Assembly: GCA_900547945.1 (NCBI GenBank)
Contig: URIT01000005.1
Span: 1-58,291, forward strand
Reading direction: 5' to 3'
Length of the DNA: 58,291 nt
From: an uncultured bacterium
Lineage (GTDB): Bacteria > Verrucomicrobiota > Kiritimatiellia > RFP12 > UBA1067
Made by a program: the position numbers and the translations under genes
Part shown: one piece after another, positions 9,267 to 17,800 of the stretch
Layout of the letters: every line of letters begins with the position of its first letter
Position numbering within the stretch: the stretch's first letter is position 1
The notes under the pieces: model-generated
Seen by the model: the letters and a program-made list of their open reading frames with translations, nothing else
Told to the model about the DNA's origin: nothing
Database searches by the model: none

Positions 9267-9343
9267 TGGTCGGACCGACGAGATTTGAACTCGTGACCTT
9301 TTGCACCCCAAGCAAACGCGCTACCAGGCTGCGCTACGGTCCG
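9267..9343 (-). tRNA. tRNA-Pro (anticodon GGG), CCA encoded
   Basis: A complete cloverleaf on the minus strand. The acceptor stem CGGACCG pairs with CGGTCCG, the anticodon stem is TTTGC/GCAAA with loop TTGGGGT giving anticodon GGG, and the T-arm contains GTTCAAATC. Discriminator A and CCA are genomically encoded. It has its own promoter (9357-9385) and terminator (9229-9253). Confidence 0.95.
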
Positions 9344-9356
9344 CTGATTGGCGAGT

Positions 9357-9385
9357 AGTATACCACAACCTGCAGGGCAGGTAAA
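9357..9385 (-). promoter_or_regulatory. Promoter of tRNA-Pro
   Basis: The -35 box TTTACC (9380-9385), a 17-base spacer and the extended -10 box TATACT (9357-9362) preceded by TGTGG. Transcription should start near 9350, seven bases before the mature tRNA. It serves as an internal reference for the promoter type used in this window. Confidence 0.75.
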
Positions 9386-9435
9386 GGGGACATTTTAGGG
9401 AATTCGCCCGGCGGCGGCGAGGACGGCGCGCTTCT

Positions 9436-10065
9436 TCATCGGATGCCGATCACCTTGTGCATCTGGATGGAAAGGGACCAGGGCGGCAGCAGGTGCGGAT
9501 CGAGCCGGTTCACCTTCCTGAGCAGCGTGAGGGCCCGCCGGTAGTGGATGCGCCCCTCCGACTCCAGCGGCGAGATGTAGTAGGCGTCGGCCTGGATGCG
9601 CGCGCGCATCGTGCGGCAGAACGCGGCGATCTCCTCCGTCGTCGCGACGATGCGCACCTCGTCCGCCCGGTGGAGCATCGTTTCGTCGAGATAGCGCGAA
9701 AGGTACTGCGGCTTCGGGGAGACGGCGATATAGTCGAAGAGGTCCGGGCGCGGTGGCGCCACGACGCCGTTCGTCTCCAGCGCGAGCCAGTAGCCCGCCC
9801 CCCGCAGTTCGAGGAGCAGGTCGTCGAGCCCCGGCTGGATCGTCGGCTCCCCGCCCGTCACGATCACGCTCCGGTTCCCCAGCTTCCCGAGCTCGCGCAG
9901 GATCTCGGACGCGGTGAGTTGCATCTTCTCGTCCTTGTGCGTGTCGCACCAGCTGCACGCGAGGTTGCAGGACGAGAAACGGACGAATGTCGCGGGACGC
10001 CCCACGTTGCGGCCCTCCCCCTGCAGCGAGGAGAAGATCGCGTGCAGCCGGTAGCGCCCGCTCAT
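9436..10065 (-). CDS. queE: 7-carboxy-7-deazaguanine synthase (radical SAM)
   Basis: Radical-SAM enzyme converting 6-carboxytetrahydropterin to 7-carboxy-7-deazaguanine in the queuosine/preQ0 pathway. The N-terminus has FSSLQGEGRNVGRP, then the cluster motif CNLACSWCDT (C-x3-C-x2-C), and VTGGEPTIQP. The protein is short (209 residues), as usual for QueE. The start at 10065 makes an ATGA overlap with the queD stop, and the longer open frame upstream is queD sequence in another frame. It works on the product of the adjacent queD gene. Confidence 0.96.
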   Translation of the reverse strand: MSGRYRLHAIFSSLQGEGRNVGRPATFVRFSSCNLACSWCDTHKDEKMQLTASEILRELGKLGNRSVIVTGGEPTIQPGLDDLLLELRGAGYWLALETNGVVAPPRPDLFDYIAVSPKPQYLSRYLDETMLHRADEVRIVATTEEIAAFCRTMRARIQADAYYISPLESEGRIHYRRALTLLRKVNRLDPHLLPPWSLSIQMHKVIGIR

Positions 10066-10475
10066 GCGCTGTACTCCGCGCAGGAATCCGGCGTCTCCCA
10101 CACCTTCACGCGGCACAGGCCCGGAATCCGGGCCTTCAGCTCGCCGTAGAAGTGGCGCGCGAGGTTTTCCGCCGTGGAGCGGAACGGAATCGCGACGGCG
10201 CGCATGCCGTTCTTCGCGACGACGGCGGCGATTTCGCTCTCGCCGGCGGACGAACTGTCGTAGATGAAGGCGTGGTCGAAGCGCGCAAGGATCACCTCCT
10301 CGCACACGCGCTTCAGGTCCTTGAAGTCGATCACCATGTCCGCCGTGTCCTCCGGCGCCTGCGAGACGCTCGCCTCCACGCGGTACGTGTGCCCGTGCAG
10401 GTTCTTGCAGAGTCCCTGGTGGTTCGTCAACACGTGCGCCGCGTCAAACTTGACGCTCTTCGTCACGGTCAGCAT
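10062..10475 (-). CDS. queD: 6-carboxy-5,6,7,8-tetrahydropterin synthase
   Basis: Zinc enzyme of the 6-pyruvoyltetrahydropterin synthase family that makes 6-carboxytetrahydropterin for queuosine synthesis. The zinc ligands are in FDAAH and NLHGHTY; the catalytic Cys is in GLCKNLHGH. A C-terminal WETPDSCAEY matches the family substrate-binding Glu region. AGGAG sits seven bases before the ATG. The start lies 32 bases inside the trmB 3' end, and the stop overlaps queE, so trmB-queD-queE read as one operon of tRNA modification genes. Confidence 0.96.
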   Translation of the reverse strand: MLTVTKSVKFDAAHVLTNHQGLCKNLHGHTYRVEASVSQAPEDTADMVIDFKDLKRVCEEVILARFDHAFIYDSSSAGESEIAAVVAKNGMRAVAIPFRSTAENLARHFYGELKARIPGLCRVKVWETPDSCAEYSA

Positions 10476-11163
10476 GCTTCTGCTCCTCTCTCCATTCCTT
10501 GCCGCGCGAAACGCGGCGTACGATCCCCTCGCGCGGCTCGTCCTCCGGCGCGATCGCGAGCGGCGCGAGCGGACGTTCGTCCGCCACCGGACGCGACCGC
10601 CAGGCGGCTGCGTGGATGGGCAGTCCCTGCCCCCGGAACAGCGTCTCGAACTCGGTCCACTCGTCGGGGCCCCGCTCCAACGGCGCGACGCGCTCGAAAC
10701 GCGCGTCTCCGGCGAAGCACGCCTCCACCGCCTGGAAGTATTCCGCGTGGTCCGTCGCGAACTCCAGCCTTCCCCCGATCTCCAGGCGCTTCCAGAGCGC
10801 GTTCAGGAAGAGCGGACCGAACAGGCGGTGGGAATGGTGCTTCTTCTTCGGCCACGGGTCCGGAAAGAACACGTAGACGACGCGCGCATGGTGCTCCGGC
10901 AGCAGGTAGTGGAAGGTGTAGAGCGCCTCGAGACGCAGCACATGGGCGTTCGCGAGCCCGAGGCGGCGCGTCTTCCCGTCGAAGACGTGGACGCGCTCCA
11001 GCATCCGCTCCACGCCGAGGAACGTGCAGTCGGGGTGCCGCGCGGCGCGTCCCGTGAGGAAGCGCCCACGCCCGCAGCCCACCTCGACCTCCAGCGGACG
11101 CGAGAGGTCGTAGATCGCCGGGCACGCGAGCGGCCGGCAGGGATCCTTGACGCGGATGATCAT
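10444..11163 (-). CDS. trmB: tRNA (guanine-N7-)-methyltransferase
   Basis: Makes m7G46 in tRNA using S-adenosylmethionine. The SAM-binding VEVGCGRGRF, the family signature FFPDPWPKKKHHSHR and the C-terminal TEFETLFRGQGLPI are all present in 239 residues. The start is the ATG at 11163, which overlaps the stop of the thioesterase gene as ATGA; a longer frame to 11586 covers thioesterase sequence and is not part of this protein. The last 50 residues are highly charged (Arg, Glu) beyond the usual TrmB end. It shares its transcript with queD/queE. Confidence 0.95.
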   Translation of the reverse strand: MIIRVKDPCRPLACPAIYDLSRPLEVEVGCGRGRFLTGRAARHPDCTFLGVERMLERVHVFDGKTRRLGLANAHVLRLEALYTFHYLLPEHHARVVYVFFPDPWPKKKHHSHRLFGPLFLNALWKRLEIGGRLEFATDHAEYFQAVEACFAGDARFERVAPLERGPDEWTEFETLFRGQGLPIHAAAWRSRPVADERPLAPLAIAPEDEPREGIVRRVSRGKEWREEQKHADRDEERQV

Positions 11164-11567
11164 TCGGCAGCGTCCAGGATGGCGATGAACTTCTCGGGCG
11201 GCGGCATCGGGTGGAACGTCTCGGTGGAGACGAAGCAGTGGCGCGTGAAGCCCTCCACCAGCACTTCGGGCGAGCCCTTCACCCGCACCTCGCACGCGAT
11301 TTCGATGCGTACGCCCCGGTGCGCACGACACCAGGCCGTCACCTCCAGCAGGTCGTCGTAGCGGGCGGGACGGTGATAGTCCACCTCCGCATGCACGACG
11401 GGCAGCATCCACCCCTCGGCCTCGCACTGCCGGTAGGTGTAGCCGCACGCGCGCATCAGCTCGCTGCGCGCGCGCTCGAAGATCGTCAGATAGTTGCCGT
11501 AGTACACCACGCCCATCTGGTCGGTGTCCGCATACGGCACCCGGTAGTCCATCGTTACTTTCAACAT
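11160..11567 (-). CDS. Acyl-CoA thioesterase (YbgC/4-hydroxybenzoyl-CoA thioesterase family)
   Basis: Hot-dog-fold thioesterase of 135 residues. The catalytic Asp motif YADTDQMGVVYYGNYL is near residues 13-28, followed by FERARSELMR, typical of YbgC-like proteins that hydrolyse short or medium acyl-CoAs. The ATG at 11567 fits the family start (MLKVTMDYRV). A -10 box TATAAT ends only seven bases before it, so the message should be leaderless; the open frame running further upstream reads through an interspersed repeat (residues EGRAPARP) and is not expected to be translated. It heads the thioesterase-trmB-queD-queE operon. Confidence 0.9.
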   Translation of the reverse strand: MLKVTMDYRVPYADTDQMGVVYYGNYLTIFERARSELMRACGYTYRQCEAEGWMLPVVHAEVDYHRPARYDDLLEVTAWCRAHRGVRIEIACEVRVKGSPEVLVEGFTRHCFVSTETFHPMPPPEKFIAILDAAE

Positions 11568-11574
11568 GAGAGCA

Positions 11575-11580
11575 ATTATA
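11575..11580 (-). promoter_or_regulatory. Extended -10 box, leaderless arrangement (thioesterase)
   Basis: TGTGC followed by TATAAT on the minus strand; seven bases (TGCTCTC) separate it from the ATG at 11567. No Shine-Dalgarno sequence fits in that space and no -35 box is evident. Confidence 0.7.
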
Positions 11581-11589
11581 GCACATCCC

Positions 11590-11616
11590 GGTCGCGCAGG
11601 AGCGCGCCCCTCCCGG
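11590..11616. repeat. Short copy of the palindromic interspersed repeat
   Basis: On the minus strand it contains GAGGGGCGCGCTCCTGCGCG, matching the core of the longer copies near 35.03 and 36.34 kb. It lies between an 8-bp tandem tract and the thioesterase promoter. Confidence 0.55.
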
Positions 11617-11617
11617 A

Positions 11618-11681
11618 ACTTAACCACTTAACTACTTAACCACTTAACTACTTAACTACTTAACCACTTAACTACTTAACT
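11618..11681. repeat. Eight-unit 8-bp tandem repeat (ACTTAACC/ACTTAACT)
   Basis: Eight consecutive 8-bp units on the plus strand, alternating irregularly between ACTTAACC and ACTTAACT, 64 bp in total. It contains the stop codon and last codons of the Gfo/Idh gene. Because 8 is not a multiple of 3 and each unit carries a TAA on both strands, the tract blocks translation in all frames. A second 64-bp tract of eight units is at 56591-56654. Confidence 0.95.
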
Positions 11682-13167
11682 TCCACGGCACCCGGTAGGC
11701 CTTTGTGAGCCAGGCGGCGGCGCCCGTGCCGTTCGCGAAGACGTTCCGCGCGGGATCCCAGTCGAAGCCCGCGTCGTGGACGTAGCTCAGGTTGCAGAGG
11801 TTGCAGAGGATCGACGCGCGCGCGCCGACCTCCGCCGGCGAGCAGGGCTGCCGGCGCGTCTGGACGCAGGACACGAAGTCCGACGGATGCCCGTTCGCCT
11901 TGTAGAGCTGCACCTTCGCCTTCTTGAGCCCGAACGCCTTCGTCGCCTTGTTCACCGCGTCGAGGAGACTGCGATCGTTCGCCGGGCGCGGCGGTTCGCC
12001 CGCGCGCGGGGCATGCCAGAAGGCGACGCGCGGCATCGCGTCGAAGGTCCCCTCGTTGAGCCGCGCCTGCAGGGCCGCGTCGGGCGCGACGCCCGCGCCG
12101 CGCCACACGGCGAGCCGCCCGCGGTTCACCGCCACGACGCCCTCCGTGCCGTAGAAGACCACCCCCCAGACGGAGCCGCCGTAGGGATTGTGGCGGATGA
12201 CGCAGCCGTCTGCGCAGACGAACGACATGCCGCGCTGGCGGCGTCCGCCGTCGAAGGGGTTGCGCGAGGGCGCGAGCGCCGACTTGACGACCTTGACGGG
12301 GCCGCTCCCGTCGAGCCCCAGGCCCCACTGGGCGATGTCGAGGTGGTGCGCCCCCCAGTCCCCGCACATGCCGAGGCCGAAGTAGTCGTCGAAGCGCCAG
12401 AACATCGGGAAGAAGTCGTGGACGCCGCGCGGCGCCAAGCGGTCCGAATATTTGACGCGCGGCGCGCCGCCGCACCACATGTCGAAGTCGACGTCCGGGT
12501 TCGGCGCCCCCTCCGCCGCCGCGTTCGCGGGGTTCTCGAAGTCGCGGTGGGGGCGGGACGGCCCGCCGTAGTTCACGTCCACGAGCGAGACGCGCCCGAT
12601 GCCGCCGTTGCGCACGACCATGCACGCCGTGCGGAACTCGATCCCCGAGCGCTGCATCGCGCCCGTCTGGAGGATGCGCCCGTACTTCGCGGCCGCCGCC
12701 ATCACGGCCTTCGCCTCCTCCACGGTGTGGGTGAGCGGCTTCTCGCAGTAGACGTCCTTCCCGGCCTTCATCGCCTCCACGGCCATGTAGGCGTGCCAGT
12801 GGTCCGGCGTCGCGATGCACACCATGTCGATGGAGGGGTCGGCGAGGACGGCGCGGAAGTCGGCCACCGCGCGGCACGCCGTCCCCGGCACGCCGAGCTG
12901 CGGGTTGGCCGCGTAGTAGTCGTTCACCACGCGCGCACGGTCCTCGCGGCGCACGCGGTCGCAGTCGCACACCGCCGTCACGACGAGGTTCGGCTGCCCC
13001 AGAAACGCATGCAGGAGGTTGCGCCCCTGCTTGCCCGCGCCGATGAGCGCGAGCGTCGCCTTGCCGACGGCGTTCCGTCCGTGCCCGATGAACGGGAACG
13101 CGGCGGCGGCGAAGAGGCCGCCCGTCACGAACGCGCGGCGGCTGACCGACCGATTCAACGTTTTCAT
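11668..13167 (-). CDS. Tat-exported Gfo/Idh/MocA-family oxidoreductase
   Basis: NAD(P)-dependent oxidoreductase with an N-terminal twin-arginine signal (SRRAFVTGG followed by an Ala-rich core), suggesting export of a folded, cofactor-loaded enzyme. The Rossmann motif IGAGKQGRNL follows, then CIATPDHWH and CEKPLTH, the family Lys motif, and a long C-terminal beta-sheet domain. Such exported proteins in PVC bacteria act on sugars, but the substrate here is unknown. The ATG at 13167 has a TATACT box ending six bases upstream. The last codons (KLSS and stop) lie inside the 8-bp tandem tract, so the C-terminus has been set by that repeat. Confidence 0.92.
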   Translation of the reverse strand: MKTLNRSVSRRAFVTGGLFAAAAFPFIGHGRNAVGKATLALIGAGKQGRNLLHAFLGQPNLVVTAVCDCDRVRREDRARVVNDYYAANPQLGVPGTACRAVADFRAVLADPSIDMVCIATPDHWHAYMAVEAMKAGKDVYCEKPLTHTVEEAKAVMAAAAKYGRILQTGAMQRSGIEFRTACMVVRNGGIGRVSLVDVNYGGPSRPHRDFENPANAAAEGAPNPDVDFDMWCGGAPRVKYSDRLAPRGVHDFFPMFWRFDDYFGLGMCGDWGAHHLDIAQWGLGLDGSGPVKVVKSALAPSRNPFDGGRRQRGMSFVCADGCVIRHNPYGGSVWGVVFYGTEGVVAVNRGRLAVWRGAGVAPDAALQARLNEGTFDAMPRVAFWHAPRAGEPPRPANDRSLLDAVNKATKAFGLKKAKVQLYKANGHPSDFVSCVQTRRQPCSPAEVGARASILCNLCNLSYVHDAGFDWDPARNVFANGTGAAAWLTKAYRVPWKLSS

Positions 13168-13173
13168 GCCGCT

Positions 13174-13179
13174 AGTATA
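13174..13179 (-). promoter_or_regulatory. Extended -10 box, leaderless arrangement (Gfo/Idh gene)
   Basis: TGTGC followed by TATACT on the minus strand, with six bases (AGCGGC) before the ATG at 13167. Confidence 0.7.
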
Positions 13180-13184
13180 GCACA

Positions 13185-13302
13185 TCACCGCTGTCCGTCG
13201 ACCTGCACGGCGTCGGGCGCCGTCAGATGGATGAAGTCCATCGCCGGAACCGTTCCGGCGCACAGCATCATGAGGGGGGAGCTGCATCCGTTTCATGGTC
13301 AT
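13185..13302 (-). pseudogene. Remnant of an exported protein gene (signal peptide only, frameshifted)
   Basis: GGAG precedes an ATG at 13302 and a frame reading MTMKRMQLP; after a run of six C the sense continues in the next frame as LMMLCAGTVPAMDF, a signal-peptide-like stretch, then HLTAPDAVQVDGQR and a stop at 13185. One C fewer would join the two. It looks like the 5' end of a secreted enzyme whose body has been lost. The parent family cannot be told. Confidence 0.45.
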
Positions 13303-13335
13303 CTCCAGTTTCTGCATTCGTTTGGCATAAAGGGG

Positions 13336-13956
13336 TCACACGACGGCGGCGACGATCTCGGCCCATCCCGCGACGCGCGTCATGTTGGGGGCGAGGGGAT
13401 AGGCGCGGTTCCAGGGGCGGTCGTAGACGAAGATGCGCGTCGCGGGCCAGGCCGTCGCGAGGTGCCGCAGCACGGCGGGCGAGTCGTCGATGACGGCATC
13501 GTACCGGCGCGCCAGAAGCTCGGCGAGCGGAACGGTGGGCGGATCGTCCGGATGGCGGGCGTAGCGGGCGGCGCGCCCGTACTTGTCCACGTAACTGACG
13601 GGGATGCCCGCGAGGCCCGTCGCCGCGAGCCATGCCTCCGTCGCGCCGTGCGCCGCGGCGGGGCGCCCCGTCACGATCTCCACCACGTGCCCCGCCGCCC
13701 GCAACGCCCGCACGCCCTCCGGCGCACCCGGCGTGACCGCATGGGACCGGATCGAGTCCGGTTCGTGCGCGCGCAGCATGAAGCGCCGCATGTCGGCGTC
13801 GGAAAAGCCGAACACCTTCTGCAGGTCGAACTGGAACACGTCCGCATAGGCGACATGCCGCCCGAATTCGCATGCCGCCAGCTTGCACAGGTGGGCGGCC
13901 GTTTCGCACAGCACGTCGTCCACGTCCACGTAGATTCGCATCGTCTCTCCTCCCAT
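13336..13956 (-). CDS. HAD-superfamily 5'-nucleotidase-like phosphatase
   Basis: Small HAD-type phosphohydrolase resembling the 5'(3')-deoxyribonucleotidase (NT5C) group. The nucleophile motif is YVDVDDVLCET, the second motif EIVTGRP, and DAVIDDSP near the end gives the metal-binding acidic residues. Two starts compete: the ATG at 13956 (MGGETMRIYV) lies seven bases after a CATACT -10 box, and the ATG at 13941 (MRIYVDVDD) has GGAGGAGAG just upstream, inside the codons of the longer form. I list the longer. The substrate is not settled by sequence. Confidence 0.8.
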   Translation of the reverse strand: MGGETMRIYVDVDDVLCETAAHLCKLAACEFGRHVAYADVFQFDLQKVFGFSDADMRRFMLRAHEPDSIRSHAVTPGAPEGVRALRAAGHVVEIVTGRPAAAHGATEAWLAATGLAGIPVSYVDKYGRAARYARHPDDPPTVPLAELLARRYDAVIDDSPAVLRHLATAWPATRIFVYDRPWNRAYPLAPNMTRVAGWAEIVAAVV

Positions 13957-13963
13957 GTGCCCC

Positions 13964-13969
13964 AGTATG
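13964..13969 (-). promoter_or_regulatory. Extended -10 box before the HAD phosphatase
   Basis: TGTGG followed by CATACT on the minus strand, seven bases before the ATG at 13956 and 22 before the ATG at 13941 that has a Shine-Dalgarno sequence. Confidence 0.55.
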
Positions 13970-14014
13970 CCACATCCCCCGGTACGTCCACCGGAACGGG
14001 CAATGTCCATGTTG

Positions 14015-14542
14015 TCACGCGCAGGCGGCCGCGAAGATTTCGTGCGGTTCCGCCATGCGGCCCACGCCCCCGGTGCCACAGGCGAGGTCACCATCACCCG
14101 GCTGGACAATGCGCACGCCCCGTTCCCGCAGCACCATGAGGTTCGCCTGGGTCGCGGGATTCAGCCACATCCCCGTGTTCATCGCAGGCGCGACGAGGAT
14201 CGGCGCGCGCGTCGCAAGCGCGACCGAGCTCAGGAGGTCGTCCGCAAGCCCATGCGCCATCTTCGCAAGGATATTCGCCGTCGCGGGGGCGATCACCACA
14301 AGGTCCGCACTCTCCGCAAGTCCAATGTGCTCCGGCTTCCAGTCCAGCGGTTCCGTGAACATCTGGTTCTGCACGGGATTGCGGCTCAACGTGCGGAACG
14401 TGAGCGGCGTCACGAACTCCTTCGCGTGATCCGTCATGACGACGTGGACATCGTCACCGTGTTTCACCAGCAACCGCACCAGCTCGCACGCCTTATAGGC
14501 GGCAATCGACCCGGTGACCCCTATGACGACCTTTCTTGCCAT
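14015..14542 (-). CDS. coaC: Phosphopantothenoylcysteine decarboxylase (stand-alone CoaC)
   Basis: FMN enzyme of coenzyme A synthesis that decarboxylates phosphopantothenoylcysteine. The FMN-binding GVTGSIAAYKACEL is at the N-terminus, EHIGLAESADLVVIAPATAN contains the catalytic His, and PAMNTGMWLNPATQ is the substrate-recognition clamp. With 175 residues it lacks the CoaB synthetase half of the usual bifunctional Dfp/CoaBC protein, so CoaB must be encoded elsewhere. The start is the ATG at 14542, seven bases after a TATACT box; the frame extending to 14626 would pass through that promoter. It is divergent from tRNA-Val. Confidence 0.92.
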   Translation of the reverse strand: MARKVVIGVTGSIAAYKACELVRLLVKHGDDVHVVMTDHAKEFVTPLTFRTLSRNPVQNQMFTEPLDWKPEHIGLAESADLVVIAPATANILAKMAHGLADDLLSSVALATRAPILVAPAMNTGMWLNPATQANLMVLRERGVRIVQPGDGDLACGTGGVGRMAEPHEIFAAACA

Positions 14543-14549
14543 GCGGGAT

Positions 14550-14555
14550 AGTATA
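14550..14555 (-). promoter_or_regulatory. Extended -10 box, leaderless arrangement (coaC)
   Basis: TTTTTTGC followed by TATACT on the minus strand, with seven bases (ATCCCGC) before the ATG at 14542. Confidence 0.7.
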
Positions 14556-14579
14556 GCAAAAAAGAGACGAAATTCCCCC

Positions 14580-14608
14580 TTGTTCACACCGTCGTCTTTT
14601 GGTAAACT
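14580..14608 (+). promoter_or_regulatory. Promoter of tRNA-Val
   Basis: TTGTTC (14580-14585), a 17-base spacer and TAAACT (14603-14608) preceded by TTTTGG. It is divergent from the coaC promoter and leaves a precursor leader of about 23 bases. Confidence 0.65.
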
Positions 14609-14637
14609 ACTCTCCGTTTTCCACACAGGAAAGCGTC

Positions 14638-14714
14638 GGGCGCCTAGCTCAGTTGGTTAGAGCACTACCTTCACACGGTAGGGGTCACTGGTCCGAGTCC
14701 AGTGGCGCCCACCA
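14638..14714 (+). tRNA. tRNA-Val (anticodon CAC), CCA encoded
   Basis: The acceptor stem GGGCGCC pairs with GGCGCCC; the D-arm has TAGCTCAGTTGGTTAGAG; the anticodon stem CTACC/GGTAG with loop TTCACAC gives CAC; the T-arm has GGTCCGAGTCC. Discriminator A and CCA are encoded (14711-14714). Confidence 0.96.
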
Positions 14715-14783
14715 TCCGCTCAGCGGATGAATCTGAACTCCCACACGATGGAAGTTTCGTTTTACCTTCATTTCGGCGGGGTC

Positions 14784-14813
14784 TTGCCCGTTCTCCCGGT
14801 CTCTTGCTATAAT
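14784..14813 (+). promoter_or_regulatory. Promoter of the triple-esterase gene, leaderless arrangement
   Basis: TTGCCC (14784-14789), an 18-base spacer and extended -10 TATAAT (14808-14813) preceded by TTGC. Six bases (GGCGGC) separate it from the ATG at 14820, so transcription should start on the start codon. Confidence 0.8.
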
Positions 14814-14819
14814 GGCGGC

Positions 14820-17800
14820 ATGAAGACACAGCATGCAATGAACGCGCATCCCGGCATGGGGAGGCGAGGGGTTCTTTTCGTTTTCCGCTTCTTGGTTGTC
14901 TGTTCGGTCTGCACGTGTGTACACGGCGGCGAGCCGGAGGCGCGCGGGACGGGGCAGCGCCCTCTCCGGGTCCTGGCGATCGGCAACAGCTACACGCAGT
15001 CGCTGGTGCCGGAGTTCCCGCAGGTCGCCCGGGCGGCGGGATGTTCGCTCGACCTGGCGATTCTCGCGATCGGCGGCAACTCGCTCAGCAACCACTGGAT
15101 GCACTGTGCGGCGGCGCTTGCCGATCCCGCACGGCGCCCCTACTTCGCTGATGGCCGAAAGACGAATCTGCCGGAAATGCTCGCCGCGAAGACCTGGGAT
15201 GTCGTGACGCTCCAGGAACAGAGCGCAGACGGCATGGACCCGGAGAAGTTCGACCCCTGGGCCGACCGGCTCATTGCGTTCGTCCGCAGCCGCCAGCCGC
15301 AGGCGAGGATCTTCTTTCAGCAGACCTGGAGCGACACGGTGGCGTCGTGGCGCATCACCGACAACGGCGTGAAGGGGGCGCTCGGCCTGACGCAGGACGG
15401 GATGTTCGCCGCGCTGGAGAAGAACTACGCCTTCCAGGCGGCGCGCCTCGGCGCGCGGCTCATCCCGGTCGGCAAGGCCCTGCAGATCTACCGGCGGGGC
15501 CTTCCGGTTCGGTTCACGAAGCCGACGGCGGCGGAACTTGCTGCGCTGAAGGAGGGCGAGGTGCCGGACATGAAGGGCGAGCTTTCGGGGTGGTGGGAGT
15601 GGAGCCGGGGGCGGCCGTACGAGAAGGACTACGGCGTCTACCGCCTGCGCCAGGATTTCCACCACCTCAACCCGGAAGGCCGCTACCTGCAGGCGTGCGT
15701 CTGGACGGCCGCGCTGTTCGGGGTCGATCTCGCCAACCTCGGCTACGCGCCCGACCTCGGCGCCGACTTCGCCCGCCGCGCGCCCTTCATCCGCGCCTGT
15801 GCGATGAAGGCCGTGAAGGAGGTCGGCTTGGTTGAAGGGACGCCCTCTGGAGGGCGCACATTCAGAGTCGAGCGGAACATCCGCTATTCGGGGGCGTCCA
15901 CGAACTGCGTCCTGGATGTCAAATGGCCGGCGGGCGCATCGAACTGCGCCGTCGTCGTCAACCTGCACGGGGGCGGCCTGACGGGCGGCGCGAAACAGTT
16001 TGCGCCGTGGCCCGAGGAGGCGCAGGGACATGACGCCATCGTGTTCGTGGGCGCGGGGTACCGTCTGCTGCGGCCGGACAACGACGCGGTGAAGCCGGCG
16101 GACTGCCTGGCCGACGCGGCGGCGGCCGTCGCCTGGACCTTCGCGAACATCGCGCGCTACGGCGGCGACCCGAAAAAGGTGTTCCTGACAGGCATCTCGG
16201 CGGGCGGCTACCTGACGGCGATGGTGGGGATGGACGCGCGGTGGCTTGCGCCGCATGGGTTCAGGCCCGGCGACCTCGCGGGCATCGTGCCACTCACGGG
16301 ACAGATGACGAAGCACTTCAATGTCCGCAAGCTCGGCTTCAAGGACCCCGATCCGCAGTTCCAGCCCAAGATCGACGCCTGGGCCCCGCTCTTCTACGCC
16401 CATGCGAAGGGCCTGCCCCCGGCGTGCTTCTGCACGGGCGGACGCGACCTCGAATGGAGGGGGCGCGTGGAGGAGAACGAACTCCTCGCCCGCGCGCTCC
16501 GCGACTGCGGGTATCCGCGCACGGAGTTCCACGAGACGGAGGGCGACCACGGCGGCGGCGTGCTGGAGAGCGCCTACCATCTGCGCGACTTCGTGATGAA
16601 GACGGTCGAGGCGGACGGCGTGGCGCGCCTGGCGGACGGCGAGCGCGTCGTCTTCTTCGGCGATTCGATCACGCACGACGGGCGCTACGTCTACAACCTG
16701 CAGCTCTTCCAGAACCTGCGGCGCCCCGGCAGCGGCACGCGCCTCCTCAACGGCGGCATCAGCGGCGATTCGGCCGCAGGCGGCGTCGGGCGGTGGCGGG
16801 ACGACATCCTGCCGATGCGCCCGGACCGCGCCTTCGTGATGTTCGGCATGAACGACGTGGGGCGCGACCTCTACGCGACCGCCACGCCGACGGACGTCCA
16901 GGCGAAGGGCCGCGCCGCCGCGCGTGCGCGCTACGAGGCGAACCTGCGCGCGCTCGCGGCGCTCATGCCCACCTCGGGCGTGAAGACCGTCTTCGTCACG
17001 CCGTCCCCCTACAACCAGTATTCGCGCCAGCCGGAACGCGAGAACCTCGCCCAGTGCAACGAGCCGGGGCTTGCGGCCTGTGCGGACCGCGTGCGGGCAC
17101 TCGCGGCGGAGCGCCATTTCGGCGTCGTCGACCTCCACGCGCCGATGACGGCGATGTTCAAGGCCCATCCCGCGTTCGCGTTCTGCCGCGACCGCGTCCA
17201 CCCCGGCGCGGAGGGGCATCTCGTGATGGCGGCACTGCTGGCCGAGGCGATGCGCTACTCGCCGGTCGTGGCGCGCGCCGCCATCGACGCGGAGACGGGG
17301 CGCGCGCGGCCGCTCGGCGCGCGGGACGGCTCGCGCAACTGCACGCTCACGCGCGTCCAGGCTTCGCCGCGCCGCGTCGCGTTCACCTACGCCCCCAAGG
17401 CGCTGCCGTTCCCGAAGCTGCCCGAGTACGAGCGGGTGGACGGCGCGTTCTACCCGCTCACCGCGCGCCTCAACCAGGAGCCGTTCGTCGTGACGGGCCT
17501 GGCCGACGGACGCTACACGCTCGCCTTCGACGGCCGGCCGGTCGGCGTCTTCACGGCGGCCGCCCTCGCGCAGGGCGTCAACGTGGCGCTCCTCGACACG
17601 CCCAACCAGCGGCGCGCCCGCGAGGCCGCCCGACCGATGGCCGAGCTCCAGCGCGTGAACGCGCGCCTGCGCACCTTCGCGCTCGTGTGCGGCATGCTGC
17701 GCCGGAACAAGGTCGACCAGTCGGACCCGGCTGCGGCGGAGGCGTGGCTCGCGGACTGGCTGGCGCGGCATGCGGAGAGCCGCTACCTCGGCGCGTTCCA

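Noticed and set aside
5163..9296. A 1377-codon open frame on the plus strand opposite dnaE
   Set aside because: Its product is dominated by Arg, Val, Glu and His with no recognisable domain, while the opposite strand encodes full-length DnaE. It is a shadow of GC-rich third positions.
14685..17771. A 1028-codon open frame on the minus strand opposite the triple-esterase gene
   Set aside because: Same Arg-rich shadow composition, it starts inside tRNA-Val sequence in reverse, and the plus strand has clear catalytic motifs.
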